A DNA stretch of 64,000 bases from an uncultured Algibacter sp. (GTDB taxonomy: Bacteria; Bacteroidota; Bacteroidia; Flavobacteriales; Flavobacteriaceae): assembly GCF_947490405.1 (NCBI RefSeq), contig NZ_CANLGU010000004.1, positions 1-64,000 of the forward strand. Reading direction: 5' to 3'. The notes below the pieces were generated by a model, which saw nothing but the letters and a program-made list of their open reading frames with translations, had not been told where the DNA came from and searched no databases. The translations under genes and the position numbers were made by a program. This document shows positions 45,042-54,065 of the stretch, in pieces (position 1 is the stretch's first letter; every line of letters starts with the position of its first letter).

Positions 45042-45863
45042 ATGTTTTCATTAGGTAAGATTAGATTATTTTGGTGGAATGAAATAAAGATGCAAGGTAA
45101 ATCCAAAGAAAACTACGGAGATTTACTCGGAAAATATCTAGTTGAAAAAATATCTCAGAAAGAAGCGATTTGGACTAAGCCTTCAAAATTTTCAATACAA
45201 GATTTTTTTAGCCCTATCTATGTAACGATTGGTAGCATACTAACCAATGTAAATCATAAATGCATTGTTTGGGGTAGTGGTATTATTTCAAAAGACTATC
45301 CTATAAAAAAAGCAAAATTCCTCGCAGTAAGAGGGCCACAAACCAGAAGTCATCTAGTACAACAAGGTTATGATGTTCCAGAAGTTTATGGAGACCCAGC
45401 ATTATTATTGCCAAAATATTATAATCCAAAAATAGAAAAAAAATATGCTATTGGTGTCATTCCGCATTATAGCGATTTTAATAAAATTAAAGATTTTTAT
45501 AAAAATGAAAATGATATTTTATTAATTGATTTAATGACGAATGATGTTGAGGAAACTACGAACGCTTTTCTAAAGTGCGAAAAAATAGTATCATCATCAC
45601 TTCATGGGGTTATTGTGGCTCATGCCTATGGTATTTCTGCTATATGGCAAAAATTTTCTGGTGATGTTTTTGGAGACGATATAAAATATCAAGATTATTT
45701 TGAGTCTGTAAAAATCTCAAATTATACATCAAAAATAATTGATGTTAAAATGAGTTTAAATACATTAGAAAACCTTTTTAAAGATAAAGAATCACTCCCT
45801 GAAACGCGTGTTGTAGAAAAATTGTGTAGCGGGCTTATGGAAGTTTGCCCTTTTAAAGTTTAA
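45042..45863 (+). CDS. Polysaccharide pyruvyl transferase
   Basis: The 273 residues start IRLFWWNE with ENYGDLLGKYL, and VWGSGIISKDYP and FLAVRGPQTRSHL follow. VSSSLHGVIVAHAYGISAIW is the family signature near the end. It adds a pyruvate ketal from PEP to a sugar, giving the polymer negative charge. It begins one base after the NeuB stop. It is shorter than the domain fused at 23676 and not closely similar to it. Confidence 0.88.
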   Translation: MFSLGKIRLFWWNEIKMQGKSKENYGDLLGKYLVEKISQKEAIWTKPSKFSIQDFFSPIYVTIGSILTNVNHKCIVWGSGIISKDYPIKKAKFLAVRGPQTRSHLVQQGYDVPEVYGDPALLLPKYYNPKIEKKYAIGVIPHYSDFNKIKDFYKNENDILLIDLMTNDVEETTNAFLKCEKIVSSSLHGVIVAHAYGISAIWQKFSGDVFGDDIKYQDYFESVKISNYTSKIIDVKMSLNTLENLFKDKESLPETRVVEKLCSGLMEVCPFKV

Positions 45864-45872
45864 TTAAAACAG

Positions 45873-47267
45873 ATGAAAAAAAAAGTATTTGTTTTTTTTC
45901 CTGATGGAGTGGGTTTAAGAAATTTTGCCTTTACAGATTTTAAGGATATTGGTGAGCAAATGGGATTTGATATCACCTATTGGAATAACACTATTTTCTC
46001 CTTAAAAGACAATTTGGGGTTCAATGAAGTTAAAATTGAAGACCACTCCGCGCATCCCTTATTGCCAATATACTCAAGAGCTAGAAAACGAGCAGAATTA
46101 AATGTTTCTAGAGATAAGTTTAATGATAGCGTTTACACCACTTATAAGTTTCCTTTTAACTATAAAGGCGTAAAAAACTGCCTAATAAGTTTGTATACTA
46201 AATGTTTGGTAGGTTTGTATTCTTCGGAAAAGGGTGTGGTTAAATTACGAGCAAAAATCAATAAGTTAGAGCGCTCTACATCAAAATATAAATATTGTAA
46301 AGTACAATTAGAAGCTCATAAACCCGATTTAGTGTTTTGTACAACACAACGTGCAACACAATCTATAAGTGCATTATTAGCAGCTCAGGATTTAGGAATT
46401 CCAACTGTGGCATTTGTATATTCATGGGATAATGTGCCGAAAGCGATGCAAGTGGTTGAAACCGATTATTATTTTGTTTGGAGTGATTTAATGAAGCAAC
46501 AAGTTTTGCAATATTACCCCTTTGTAAAAGAAAATCAGGTATTTGTTACTGGGACACCTCAATTTGAACCTCATTATGATACGTCTTTAAAAGAAACAAG
46601 AGTAGATTTTTTTAAGTCGAACGGTTTAGACGTCAATAAAAAATACATCTGTTATTCTGGTGATGATGAAACTACTTCACCTTTAGATCAATATTATTTA
46701 GAAGATTTAGCAAAAGCTGTTAGAAATTTAAATAGTAAAGGCGAAAATTTAGGAATTATTTACAGAAAATGTCCAGTCGATTTTACACCTAGGTATGATG
46801 CGGTTATAGAGGCGAATAAAGATATAATTGCCGTGTTAAATCCTATTTGGAAACAAGTTGGAAGTCAATGGAATCAAGTGCTACCAACACCAGAAGACTT
46901 TAAAATGCTCTATAATGTTTGCGAGCATAGTGAGTTTGTAACTAATGTGTGTTCGTCTACTGTTTTTGATTTTGTTACGCATAATAAGCCTTGTATTTAT
47001 TATAACTATGAGCAGCCACAATTAAAAAAAGGTATTCGAGATATTGGCCAGAATTACAAGTACGTGCACTTTAGAAGCATGCCAAGTCAAGAAGCTGCGA
47101 TTTTTTGTACGGATAAAAACAATTTGGAAGGTTTAATAAAACAGGTTTTAGAGGGTAAGTTATCTAATGTTGAAACCTGTAAAGCATGGTATCAGATTGT
47201 AGTTGGAAAAACTCCAACACAAGCCTCAAAAAATATTTGGAACACCATTAGCTCAATTTTAAAATAA
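45873..47267 (+). CDS. GT-B-like glycosyltransferase of unassigned family
   Basis: This is a 464-residue cytoplasmic protein. KKVFVFFPDGVGLRNFAF opens a Rossmann-like half with VFCTTQRATQSISALLAAQD and FVYSWDNVPKAM. The second half has VFVTGTPQFEPHYD, ICYSGDDET, NVCSSTVFDFVTHNKPCIYYNY. That last block resembles the donor site of glycerophosphotransferase- and sialyltransferase-like GT-B enzymes. Following the nonulosonate genes directly, it is a candidate for the enzyme that uses the CMP sugar, but this is inferred from position only. Confidence 0.7.
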   Translation: MKKKVFVFFPDGVGLRNFAFTDFKDIGEQMGFDITYWNNTIFSLKDNLGFNEVKIEDHSAHPLLPIYSRARKRAELNVSRDKFNDSVYTTYKFPFNYKGVKNCLISLYTKCLVGLYSSEKGVVKLRAKINKLERSTSKYKYCKVQLEAHKPDLVFCTTQRATQSISALLAAQDLGIPTVAFVYSWDNVPKAMQVVETDYYFVWSDLMKQQVLQYYPFVKENQVFVTGTPQFEPHYDTSLKETRVDFFKSNGLDVNKKYICYSGDDETTSPLDQYYLEDLAKAVRNLNSKGENLGIIYRKCPVDFTPRYDAVIEANKDIIAVLNPIWKQVGSQWNQVLPTPEDFKMLYNVCEHSEFVTNVCSSTVFDFVTHNKPCIYYNYEQPQLKKGIRDIGQNYKYVHFRSMPSQEAAIFCTDKNNLEGLIKQVLEGKLSNVETCKAWYQIVVGKTPTQASKNIWNTISSILK

Positions 47268-47270
47268 AGT

Positions 47271-48419
47271 ATGCGAGTAGGCCTTATAACATCAGAATAT
47301 CCACATCCGCAAGTTAAGTTTGCTGCAGGTATAGCAACGAGTATTAAAAATTTGGCTATTACCTTGGTTAAAAAGGGTGTTGACGTTACGGTATTTGTTT
47401 ATCATCAAGAAGAATCAACTGTTGTGCATGACGAAGGTGTTGAAATTCACCTTATAAAAAGAGAGAGCTACAAGTTATTTACGTGGTATTTCTACCGAAA
47501 GTTTGTTCAAAATTATGTCAATAAAATAGTCAAAAAGAAAAGTATCGATATTTTAGAAGCCCCAGATTGGACAGGTATTACTGCGTTTATGAGGTTTAAA
47601 GTGCCTTTAGTTATTAGGTTTCATGGAAGTGATGCTTATTTCTGTAAATTAGATAAGCGTAAGCAGAAGTTTAAAAACTATATGTTTGAAAAGTTAGCTT
47701 TAAAAGGTGCATCTGCTTACATAGCGCCTACCACTTATGCAGGGGAAGAGACGCGAAAAATTTTTGGATTAAACCAAAAGAAAATAAAAACCATTCACTA
47801 CGGTTTGCAGTTACAGCATTTTGTTAATGAAAAACCTGATGAATTCGATTCTAATACCATTTTATATATTGGCACCATCATAAGAAAAAAAGGTGTTTTA
47901 GAATTGGCTGAAATTTTTAATAAAGTTATAGAAAAGGAGCCAGAAGCAAGATTGGTTTTAATAGGTGGGGATTCGTCTGATATAAAAACAGGTAGCGCCT
48001 CAACCTTTAAACTTATGCAAGATATTTTTTCAGAAGAAGCTAAAAAACAGGTTAATTATCTAGGTAGGGTACCTTATGAGAAAGTTCAGGAGTATATAAA
48101 AAAGTCTCATGTTTGTGCATATCCATCATTTGCAGAAACATTAGGGATGGTAACTATTGAGTCTATGGCAATGCAAAAACCAGTTGTTAATACTAGTATA
48201 GGTTGGGCGCAAGAGTTGATAGGTGATGGGATTAATGGCTATTTGGTGCACCCAACAAATATTGAAGGCTATGCAAATACAATACTTAAACTATTAAATA
48301 ACGAAAAGCTTTGTGAGCAAATTGGTAAAGCAGCAAGATTAAAAGTTGAGGATGCTTTTGATATTGAAAAAAATGTAGATATTAATATTAAATATTATAA
48401 ATCTATTTTGAACAGATGA
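47271..48419 (+). CDS. Family 4 glycosyltransferase
   Basis: This is a 382-residue GT-B enzyme. RVGLITSEYPHPQVKFAAGIA starts the acceptor half and IRFHGSDAYFCKL follows. ILYIGTIIRKKGVLELAEIF and PSFAETLGMVTIESMAMQKPVVNT carry the classical E-x7-E donor site. Its stop overlaps the next start (ATGA). Confidence 0.92.
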   Translation: MRVGLITSEYPHPQVKFAAGIATSIKNLAITLVKKGVDVTVFVYHQEESTVVHDEGVEIHLIKRESYKLFTWYFYRKFVQNYVNKIVKKKSIDILEAPDWTGITAFMRFKVPLVIRFHGSDAYFCKLDKRKQKFKNYMFEKLALKGASAYIAPTTYAGEETRKIFGLNQKKIKTIHYGLQLQHFVNEKPDEFDSNTILYIGTIIRKKGVLELAEIFNKVIEKEPEARLVLIGGDSSDIKTGSASTFKLMQDIFSEEAKKQVNYLGRVPYEKVQEYIKKSHVCAYPSFAETLGMVTIESMAMQKPVVNTSIGWAQELIGDGINGYLVHPTNIEGYANTILKLLNNEKLCEQIGKAARLKVEDAFDIEKNVDINIKYYKSILNR

Positions 48420-49945
48420 TTCTATTAACTCACAATAATGAAACTGTTATAGAAATCGTTGATTTAAAGACTAATCAATTTATTGAAAACACCATAAAAA
48501 ATCCTTTAAAAGCTTTGTTTAGTGTTGCTAATTACAATCAAAACACGATACTAGTGTGGTGTCATGAATCGTTAAAAGCGTCATTAGATATTGATGCTAT
48601 TAAATCGACATTTCATCTTAAAAATATGATGGTCTCTTTTGGTGAAAATCAATATTTACCAGAGCAGATTGGTTATGTTGAAGATTCTCCATTTTTAAAA
48701 GTAAACAAGCGCGTTAAATACCCTACGTGGCTTATGAGTAGTCAGGTAGGGGCTATTTATACATCACAATTATTAAAGTTTGAAAGTAAAATTAATCTAA
48801 ATAATACATTTGATTTTGCTTTAAATGTTATTGCAAAAAAAGGAATGAGTAAAGGCTTGTTTTGTTATTCAGAGCCTAATTTACTTAAACAATACAATTC
48901 AGTTAATCAAGTTTCAGCTCCTATTAGTGAGTTGTTTAAGTTTGTAAAGCTTAATTATAAAGCTGTTTGGAGTATTTTATTGCTAATTAATTTTATTATT
49001 TATGAGCGTAAATTTCCATTAATAGCTTTTCTAAAAACATTTTTTATAAAGAAAAATAGTTTCACTATTAATTTTGAACTAGAGCCAATTAGTAATTTTT
49101 TAATTGATTTAAATAAAACTATTGATGTTATTATTCCAACATTAGGAAGAAAAAAATATTTATATGATGTTTTAATAGACCTTTCAAATCAAACCATTTT
49201 ACCAAAACAAGTTATAGTTGTAGAACAGAATAATGATAAAACATCGGAATCTGTGTTGGACTACATTAAAAATAAGGATTGGCCATTTAAAATAATTCAT
49301 GAATTTATCCATCAAACTGGTGTTTGTAATGCAAGAAATCTGGCATTGCAAAAAGTAACAGCTAATTTCGTTTACCTTGCAGACGATGATAATAAATTTG
49401 GTAAAAACTTACTAAAAGACGTCATCGTTAAAATGCAACGTTATAAATTTGACGTTATTAGCATGAGCTATTTACAAGAAAATGAAATAGAAAAACATAA
49501 AGCACCCATACAATGGAGTGCCTTTGGAGGTGGTAGTAGTATATTGTCTACTAAGTTTTTTAAAAAAATTGCCTTTAGGAATGCATTGGAATTTGGTTAT
49601 GGAGAAGATTCAGATTTTGGTATGCAATTAAGAAATCTAGGTGCAGATGTAATATACGCACCCGATATTAAGATTTTACATTTAAAAGCACCTATCGGTG
49701 GGTTTAGAACGCAGTTTAAACATCCATGGGAAGATGATTTGATTCAGCCAAAACCTTCACCAACAGTAATGTTTTACAGAAAAATAAATTCAACTAAGTA
49801 TCAATTGTTAGGTTATAAAACCATATTGTTTTTAAAGTTTTATAAAGATCAGTCAATTAAAAACCCGTTTAAATATATTTCATTATTTAAAAAACAATGG
49901 CAAGTAAGTAACAAGTGGGCTAACTATTTAAGTAATACTGTGTGA
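48416..49945 (+). CDS. Family 2 glycosyltransferase with a 230-residue N-terminal extension
   Basis: This is a 509-residue protein. Residues 1-230 are of unknown type, with one hydrophobic stretch (about 182-196). The GT-A domain begins at about residue 238 (IDVIIPTLGRKKYLYDVL) with VYLADDDNKFG as metal site, CNARNLALQ, and FGYGEDSDFGMQLRNLGADV. A C-terminal tail of about 60 residues follows. It is coupled to both neighbours (ATGA upstream, GTGA downstream). Confidence 0.85.
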   Translation: MILLTHNNETVIEIVDLKTNQFIENTIKNPLKALFSVANYNQNTILVWCHESLKASLDIDAIKSTFHLKNMMVSFGENQYLPEQIGYVEDSPFLKVNKRVKYPTWLMSSQVGAIYTSQLLKFESKINLNNTFDFALNVIAKKGMSKGLFCYSEPNLLKQYNSVNQVSAPISELFKFVKLNYKAVWSILLLINFIIYERKFPLIAFLKTFFIKKNSFTINFELEPISNFLIDLNKTIDVIIPTLGRKKYLYDVLIDLSNQTILPKQVIVVEQNNDKTSESVLDYIKNKDWPFKIIHEFIHQTGVCNARNLALQKVTANFVYLADDDNKFGKNLLKDVIVKMQRYKFDVISMSYLQENEIEKHKAPIQWSAFGGGSSILSTKFFKKIAFRNALEFGYGEDSDFGMQLRNLGADVIYAPDIKILHLKAPIGGFRTQFKHPWEDDLIQPKPSPTVMFYRKINSTKYQLLGYKTILFLKFYKDQSIKNPFKYISLFKKQWQVSNKWANYLSNTV

Positions 49946-50931
49946 ATATGAAATTTACATTAATTATTTGTACCTACATGCGGGGTGAGCCACTAATTAA
50001 GTTGCTAAAATCGGTACAAAATCAAACATCTTATCCTGATGAAATACTTATTGTTGATGGTTCTACCAATCAAAAAACAAAAATTTCTTTAGAGCAAAAT
50101 AAATTTAATAACTTAAAGTATTTTAGGGTTGAAGAAGCCCAAAGAGGATTAACAAAGCAACGAAATTTTGGTATCAATTTGGTTTCAAAAACTTCTAAAA
50201 TCGTGTGTTTTTTAGATGATGATACGGTTTTAGAACCAGATTATTTTGAAAGCATATTAAATACTTATAGTGAAAACCCTGATGCTTTAGGGGTTGGTGG
50301 TTATATTGTAAATGAGACTAATTTTGAGTTTGTTGGAGATAACTACAAGCCTAAAATTGATGAGTTTTATTTTGATGGTTGGAAACGTAAAGACAGTAAG
50401 CGTTTTATACTTCGAAAAAAGTTTGGATTAGATTGTGATTGTTCACCAGGTATTTTGCCATTATTTTCTCATGCAAGAAGTGTTAGTTTTTTGCCGCCAA
50501 GTAATAAAGTTTATCAAGTTGAATTATTAATGGGAGGTGTGTCGTCTTTTAAAAAGGATGTTTTTGAAAAACATCAATTCTCTACTTTTTTTGAAGGCTA
50601 TGGATTATACGAAGATGCCGATTTTTCAATACGTGTTGCAAAAACAGGTAAATTATTTTTAAATACCGCAGCAAAGGTATACCATTACCATGAAGCTTCA
50701 GGCAGACCAAATTTATATAAATATGGTAAAATGGTTGTTAGGAATGGCTTCCATATATGGCGAACTAAAAACCCAAAGCCAACTTTAAAAGTAAAAGTAA
50801 AATGGCATGCCATTACGCTATTATTAATTTTAATTAGATTTAGTAATACGATAACAACACCAAAAAAAAAGGAGGCATTTAGTGAAGCTTTAGGGCGAAC
50901 TATAAGTTGGATTAAAGTTTTAATATCTTAA
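49942..50931 (+). CDS. Family 2 glycosyltransferase
   Basis: This is a 329-residue GT-A enzyme. LIICTYMRGEPLIKLL, ILIVDGSTNQKT, LTKQRNFGI and VCFLDDDTVLEPDY (metal site) are clear. GYGLYEDADFSIRVAKTG lies in the acceptor half. The start may be GTG 49942 (overlapping the previous stop) or ATG 49948. The C-terminus has a hydrophobic helix (about 289-304) that may anchor it to the inner membrane. Confidence 0.9.
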   Translation: MNMKFTLIICTYMRGEPLIKLLKSVQNQTSYPDEILIVDGSTNQKTKISLEQNKFNNLKYFRVEEAQRGLTKQRNFGINLVSKTSKIVCFLDDDTVLEPDYFESILNTYSENPDALGVGGYIVNETNFEFVGDNYKPKIDEFYFDGWKRKDSKRFILRKKFGLDCDCSPGILPLFSHARSVSFLPPSNKVYQVELLMGGVSSFKKDVFEKHQFSTFFEGYGLYEDADFSIRVAKTGKLFLNTAAKVYHYHEASGRPNLYKYGKMVVRNGFHIWRTKNPKPTLKVKVKWHAITLLLILIRFSNTITTPKKKEAFSEALGRTISWIKVLIS

Positions 50932-50940
50932 TAAATTATA

Positions 50941-51873
50941 ATGTTTAATAATATTATTCACCCTGATACACACTCAAAACTAATTGAGATTACAGATAGC
51001 TATTATCTATTTGAGGACCAATCTAAATTACCTGTGTTTAATGGAATACCTATATTATTAGGTAGAGAGTCTATTTTTGATGAATCGGATATTATTAAAG
51101 CTAAAGCAACAACACAGGACAAAGCGCACCTAGATAAATCAAACCTTAAAAACTATATTAGAAGGCAATTATTACCATCATTAAATAAAGATTTTTATAT
51201 AAACAATAGGTATACAACGCTTGCTAAATCTTTGCCAGATAATAGTAAAATGCTTATTGTTGGTGTAGGAGAGAAAAGTGATTATTATAAAAAAATGTTT
51301 CCTAATTGTGATATTGTAACTTCTGATGTTCATAATCAATTCAAACCTGATTATATTTTTGATGGACATTTTATTCCTATTAAAAATGATTGCTTTGATA
51401 TTGTTTTAGCAGCACAAGTTATAGAGCATACAATCAATCCATGGCTATTTTGCTCAGAATTACAACGCGTAACAAAGGTTGGAGGGATTATTCAAATTGA
51501 AGCGCCTCAAAATTTTCCTTATCATGCAGAGCCTTATGATTTTTTTAGATTTACCTACACAGGTTTAAGGAGTTTATTCCCTCAATGCGAAGTTATAAAA
51601 AGTGAAATTACAGAAGGTAGTGCCTCTTTAGTTGCAGTTGTAATTTCAAATTATTTAGTAAACCTTAGTTCTAAAAGAATTATAAGAAGTGCTTTATTAT
51701 TTATAACTAGATTCTTATTTGGGTGGTTAAAATATTTAGATAAAATTAGAGGTTTAAAACCAAGTAAGAGAACTGTATCCATGCCAGTTGGTAATGCTTT
51801 TACTTTTAAAAAAGATACTATTAAAAGAACACCAAAAGATTTATTAAAAGTATTCTATACCTTGAAAAAATGA
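50941..51873 (+). CDS. Class I SAM-dependent methyltransferase
   Basis: The 310 residues form a short Trm112-like N-terminal segment (LPVFNGIPIL) and a Methyltransf_11 core. The core has MLIVGVGEKSDYYKKMFP, IVTSDVH and DCFDIVLAAQVIEHTINPW, with GGIIQIEAPQNFPYHAEPYDF after it. The C-terminal region has a hydrophobic stretch near 245-265. It overlaps the next gene by four bases. A glycan or lipid-linked acceptor is likely from context. Confidence 0.85.
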   Translation: MFNNIIHPDTHSKLIEITDSYYLFEDQSKLPVFNGIPILLGRESIFDESDIIKAKATTQDKAHLDKSNLKNYIRRQLLPSLNKDFYINNRYTTLAKSLPDNSKMLIVGVGEKSDYYKKMFPNCDIVTSDVHNQFKPDYIFDGHFIPIKNDCFDIVLAAQVIEHTINPWLFCSELQRVTKVGGIIQIEAPQNFPYHAEPYDFFRFTYTGLRSLFPQCEVIKSEITEGSASLVAVVISNYLVNLSSKRIIRSALLFITRFLFGWLKYLDKIRGLKPSKRTVSMPVGNAFTFKKDTIKRTPKDLLKVFYTLKK

Positions 51874-52988
51874 ATTTTTTAATCATAACTCATGTGCCGC
51901 ATTTAGTGGATGAAGATGGTATTTGTGCATACGCACCCTATGTGCGGGAAATGAATATATGGTTAAAACATGTAGATCAGGTGGTTTTATTGGCGCCAAA
52001 AAGTGATAAAAGTAAAAGTTTAATTGATTTACATTATAAGCATGATAATCTGAATTTTAAAGAGGTATATTCAATAGAGTTTACAAATGTAAAAAAGGCG
52101 TTTTTGTCACTTTTTAAAATACCTTCAATACTCTTTGAAATTTTTAAGGCATGTAAAAATTCAGATCATATTCATTTAAGATGTCCAGGTAATATTGGGT
52201 TGCTAGGGTGTTTGGTTCAAATACTTTTTCCTAAAAAAGTTAAAACAGCAAAGTATGCTGGAAACTGGGATCCTGATGCGAGCCAGCCATTAAGTTATAA
52301 ATTTCAAAAATGGATACTTTCTAATACCTTTCTAACAAAAAACATAAAAGTTTTGGTTTATGGTGATTGGGAGAATCAATCAAAAAACATAAAACCTTTT
52401 TTTACTGCAACATATAAAAATGAAGAACGTTTAACTCCAAAAGTGCGTGATTATTCAGATCGTCTTCTATTCGTGTTTGTTGGTGGCTTAGTTGAGGGTA
52501 AACGCCCATTATTCGCAATTCAAGTTGTTGAAGCGCTAGTTAAAATAGGGGTTCAAGCTGAATTGTGCTTATATGGGGATGGTGTGTTGAAATCAGAATT
52601 GCAAAAGTATATTGATGATAATAACCTTGATAATTATATTAAATTGAAGGGTAATCGAGATAAGAACACGCTTAAACAAGCATTTCAGAAAGCACATTTT
52701 TTAATACTGCCATCAAGATCTGAAGGTTGGCCAAAAGCCATTGCGGAAGCTATGTTTTTTGGTGTAATACCTATTTCAACTTCGGTTTCATGTGTTTCAT
52801 ATATGCTGGATTACGGCAAAAGAGGGATTTTAATTGATTATAACTTAGAAAATGCAGTACAGTGTGTTTTGAATAGTTTGAAAAGCTCAGAGCGCTTAAA
52901 ATCAATATCAGAAAATGCTTTTAAGTGGTCACAAAGCTATACTTTAGATGTTTTTGAGACTGAAATTATTAAATTAATAGAAACTTAA
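51870..52988 (+). CDS. Family 4 glycosyltransferase
   Basis: This is a 372-residue GT-B enzyme. NFLIITHVPHLVDEDGICAYAPYV starts it. The donor half has LLFVFVGGLVEGKRPLFAI, ELCLYGDGVLKSEL and PSRSEGWPKAIAEAMFFGVIPIS with the E-x7-E motif intact. It shares one base with the next gene. Confidence 0.9.
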   Translation: MNFLIITHVPHLVDEDGICAYAPYVREMNIWLKHVDQVVLLAPKSDKSKSLIDLHYKHDNLNFKEVYSIEFTNVKKAFLSLFKIPSILFEIFKACKNSDHIHLRCPGNIGLLGCLVQILFPKKVKTAKYAGNWDPDASQPLSYKFQKWILSNTFLTKNIKVLVYGDWENQSKNIKPFFTATYKNEERLTPKVRDYSDRLLFVFVGGLVEGKRPLFAIQVVEALVKIGVQAELCLYGDGVLKSELQKYIDDNNLDNYIKLKGNRDKNTLKQAFQKAHFLILPSRSEGWPKAIAEAMFFGVIPISTSVSCVSYMLDYGKRGILIDYNLENAVQCVLNSLKSSERLKSISENAFKWSQSYTLDVFETEIIKLIET

Positions 52989-54064
52989 TGCGCGTTTTAC
53001 AATTAATAGATTCTTTAGATACTGGTGGATCAGAACGTGTTGCCGTTAATTTGGCAAATGCCTTATCTGCTAAGATAGAGGCGTCTTTTTTGTGTGCCAC
53101 TAGAAAAGAAGGGTTGTTAAAAAAAAGTTTGTTTAATGAAGTAGGTTATCTTTTTCTAGAAAAGAAAAAAACTATTGATTTAAAAGCCATAAGGTTACTT
53201 AATCGTTTTATAAAGGAGAATGGTATAAACATTATTCATGCGCACTCATCATCTTTTTTTTTGGCAGTAATCGCAAAGTTTTTTAATAAAAATTTGATTG
53301 TTTTGTGGCATGATCATTATGGAAATAGTGAGTTTCTTAGTGGCAGAAAATCTCGTATGTTGCAATTTTGCTCTAAGTATTTTTTTCATGTTTTTAGTGT
53401 TAATAGAGCTTTAGAGGTTTGGGCAAAACAAAATTTAAGAGCTAAAAATATTTCTTATTTACCAAATTTTGCTTCAGTTGATAGTCATGATGCGTCAACA
53501 GTTTTAAATGGTAATGCAGGTAAACGTATAGTTTGTTTGGCAAATCTAAGATCTCAAAAAGATCACATCACTCTGCTTGATGCTTTTAATAATGTTTTAA
53601 AGTTTCATCCTGAGTGGACTTTGCATTGTGTAGGTAAAGACTTTAATGATAATTATTCGTCTCAAGTTAAGTCTAAAATTAAAACATTGAATATAGATGA
53701 ATCTGTGTTTATCTATGGTAGTAAACCTGATGTTTTTAATATTTTAACGCAATGTGAAATAGGTGTATTGTCATCTAAATCTGAAGGCTTGCCAGTAGCT
53801 TTATTAGAATATGGATTGTCAAATTTAGCTGTAGTAGCTACAAGTGTTGGTGAGGTTAGTAGTGTGGTTGATAATAATTTTAATGGTTTAGTAGTTAAAG
53901 CATTAAGCTATGAAGAGCTATCTGAAGCTTTAATTTTTTATATAGAAAATGATTCAATTAGAAATGAGTACGCAACTAAGTTTAGCCAACATGTTAAGGA
54001 TAACTTCTCAGAACAATCTCAATTAAATAGGGTTTTAGAAGTATATAATAAAGCAACACATTAG
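52988..54064 (+). CDS. Family 4 glycosyltransferase
   Basis: This 358-residue GT-B enzyme begins MRVLQLIDSLDTGGSERVAVNLA, the typical GG loop. IIHAHSSSFFLA and VLWHDHYG lie in the acceptor half. IVCLANLRSQKDHITLLDAF and LSSKSEGLPVALLEYGLSNLAVVAT form the donor site with E-x7-E. Confidence 0.92.
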   Translation: MRVLQLIDSLDTGGSERVAVNLANALSAKIEASFLCATRKEGLLKKSLFNEVGYLFLEKKKTIDLKAIRLLNRFIKENGINIIHAHSSSFFLAVIAKFFNKNLIVLWHDHYGNSEFLSGRKSRMLQFCSKYFFHVFSVNRALEVWAKQNLRAKNISYLPNFASVDSHDASTVLNGNAGKRIVCLANLRSQKDHITLLDAFNNVLKFHPEWTLHCVGKDFNDNYSSQVKSKIKTLNIDESVFIYGSKPDVFNILTQCEIGVLSSKSEGLPVALLEYGLSNLAVVATSVGEVSSVVDNNFNGLVVKALSYEELSEALIFYIENDSIRNEYATKFSQHVKDNFSEQSQLNRVLEVYNKATH

Positions 54065-54065
54065 T

